Shown one piece after another: positions 6,012 through 6,159 of a DNA stretch of 6,159 nt. The notes under the pieces were generated by a model. That model saw only the letters and a list, made by a program, of their open reading frames with translations, ran no database searches and was not told the DNA's origin. The DNA is taken from positions 1-6,159 of the forward strand of contig CAMNDO010000042.1 in the NCBI GenBank assembly GCA_946535455.1. The letters run 5' to 3'. Position numbers and translations under genes: made by a program. Each line of letters begins with the position of its first letter. Position 1 is the stretch's first letter. This stretch comes from an uncultured Caryophanales bacterium. Its GTDB lineage: Bacteria > Bacillota_I > Bacilli_A > RF39 > UBA660.

Positions 6012-6159
6012 CTTTTCTTCATTCAATAACGGCTCATCACCGGGATTACTCCACCTAAAGAGGTAGGAATTCTATTCGATTATCATTAGGTTTCCACTAT
6101 CCCTAACTCACTTTCATAAGAGCGAATAAAATATTGGTCTCTCTACGGCTTTACTAGCA
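5967..6159 (-). promoter_or_regulatory. Proline-specific T-box riboswitch leader of proS (5' end cut by the window)
   Basis: This leader senses uncharged tRNA-Pro by codon-anticodon pairing and 3'-end pairing. The conserved T-box core AAGGATGGTACCGTG (6009-5995) is clear. Stem I is closed by TAGAGAG (6145-6139) with CTCTTTA (6062-6056). Above it, ATTTTATTCG (6132-6123) pairs with CGAATAGAAT (6078-6069), bounding the specifier loop. The distal hairpin is TTAGG (6106-6102) with CCTAA (6090-6086). The 3' side of the specifier loop holds CCT (6067-6065), a proline codon followed by the usual A, which agrees with the downstream gene. CCCGGTGATGAGCCGTTATT (about 6044-6025) fits the Stem II/III region with its CCGTTAT element. 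The transcription start and promoter lie beyond 6159. The folds are by eye. Confidence 0.93.

Noticed and set aside
5949..6026. In-frame 26-residue hydrophobic N-terminal extension of ProRS
   Set aside because: It is translation of the T-box terminator region. The AGGAGG site and family alignment place the start at ATG 5948.

Overview
The window is AT-rich DNA, roughly one-third G+C. Every gene I can support lies on the minus strand, so transcription runs from position 6159 down to position 1. The gene set (short archaeal/eukaryotic-type ProRS behind a T-box, secG, rnr, smpB, ssrA), strong AGGAGG-type ribosome binding sites and exclusive TAA stops indicate a low-GC Gram-positive (Bacillota). 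The tmRNA tag begins ANK and ends in AFA rather than LAA. That resembles Mollicutes tags and suggests the Bacilli/Erysipelotrichia/Mollicutes side of the phylum. Trp is encoded by TGG where I checked, so nothing suggests a reassigned TGA code. The taxonomic placement is inference.

Layout in transcription order. (1) 6159-5967: a proline-specific T-box leader, cut at its 5' end by the window edge, with a CCU specifier and an overlapping antiterminator and terminator. (2) 5948-4527: proS, a 473-residue prolyl-tRNA synthetase with a C-terminal Cys4 zinc-type domain and no editing insertion. (3) 4521-4493: a promoter, then secG (4468-4253), closed by a UUCG-loop terminator that overlaps its stop codon. 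(4) 4199-4194: a promoter with a very short leader, then a tight operon of rnr (RNase R, 4173-2065), a CapA-family membrane-anchored metallophosphatase-like protein (2062-839) and smpB (870-427, overlapping the capA end). (5) 401-393: an extended -10 promoter, then ssrA (tmRNA, 380-2), whose encoded CCA end lies almost at the window edge.

The central theme is ribosome rescue. tmRNA and SmpB release stalled ribosomes and tag the nascent peptide, and RNase R degrades the defective mRNA. secG-rnr-smpB-ssrA is a classical Bacillota gene order. The capA-like gene between rnr and smpB is the odd member, and proS sits upstream as a separately regulated unit.

I see no mobile element, CRISPR array, tRNA gene or unexplained block. 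No gene-free stretch exceeds 300 bases once the tmRNA and T-box are counted. I do not see a previously undescribed system. The best second-look items are the unusual 21-codon tmRNA tag, the capA insertion with coupled smpB translation, and the compact proS T-box.
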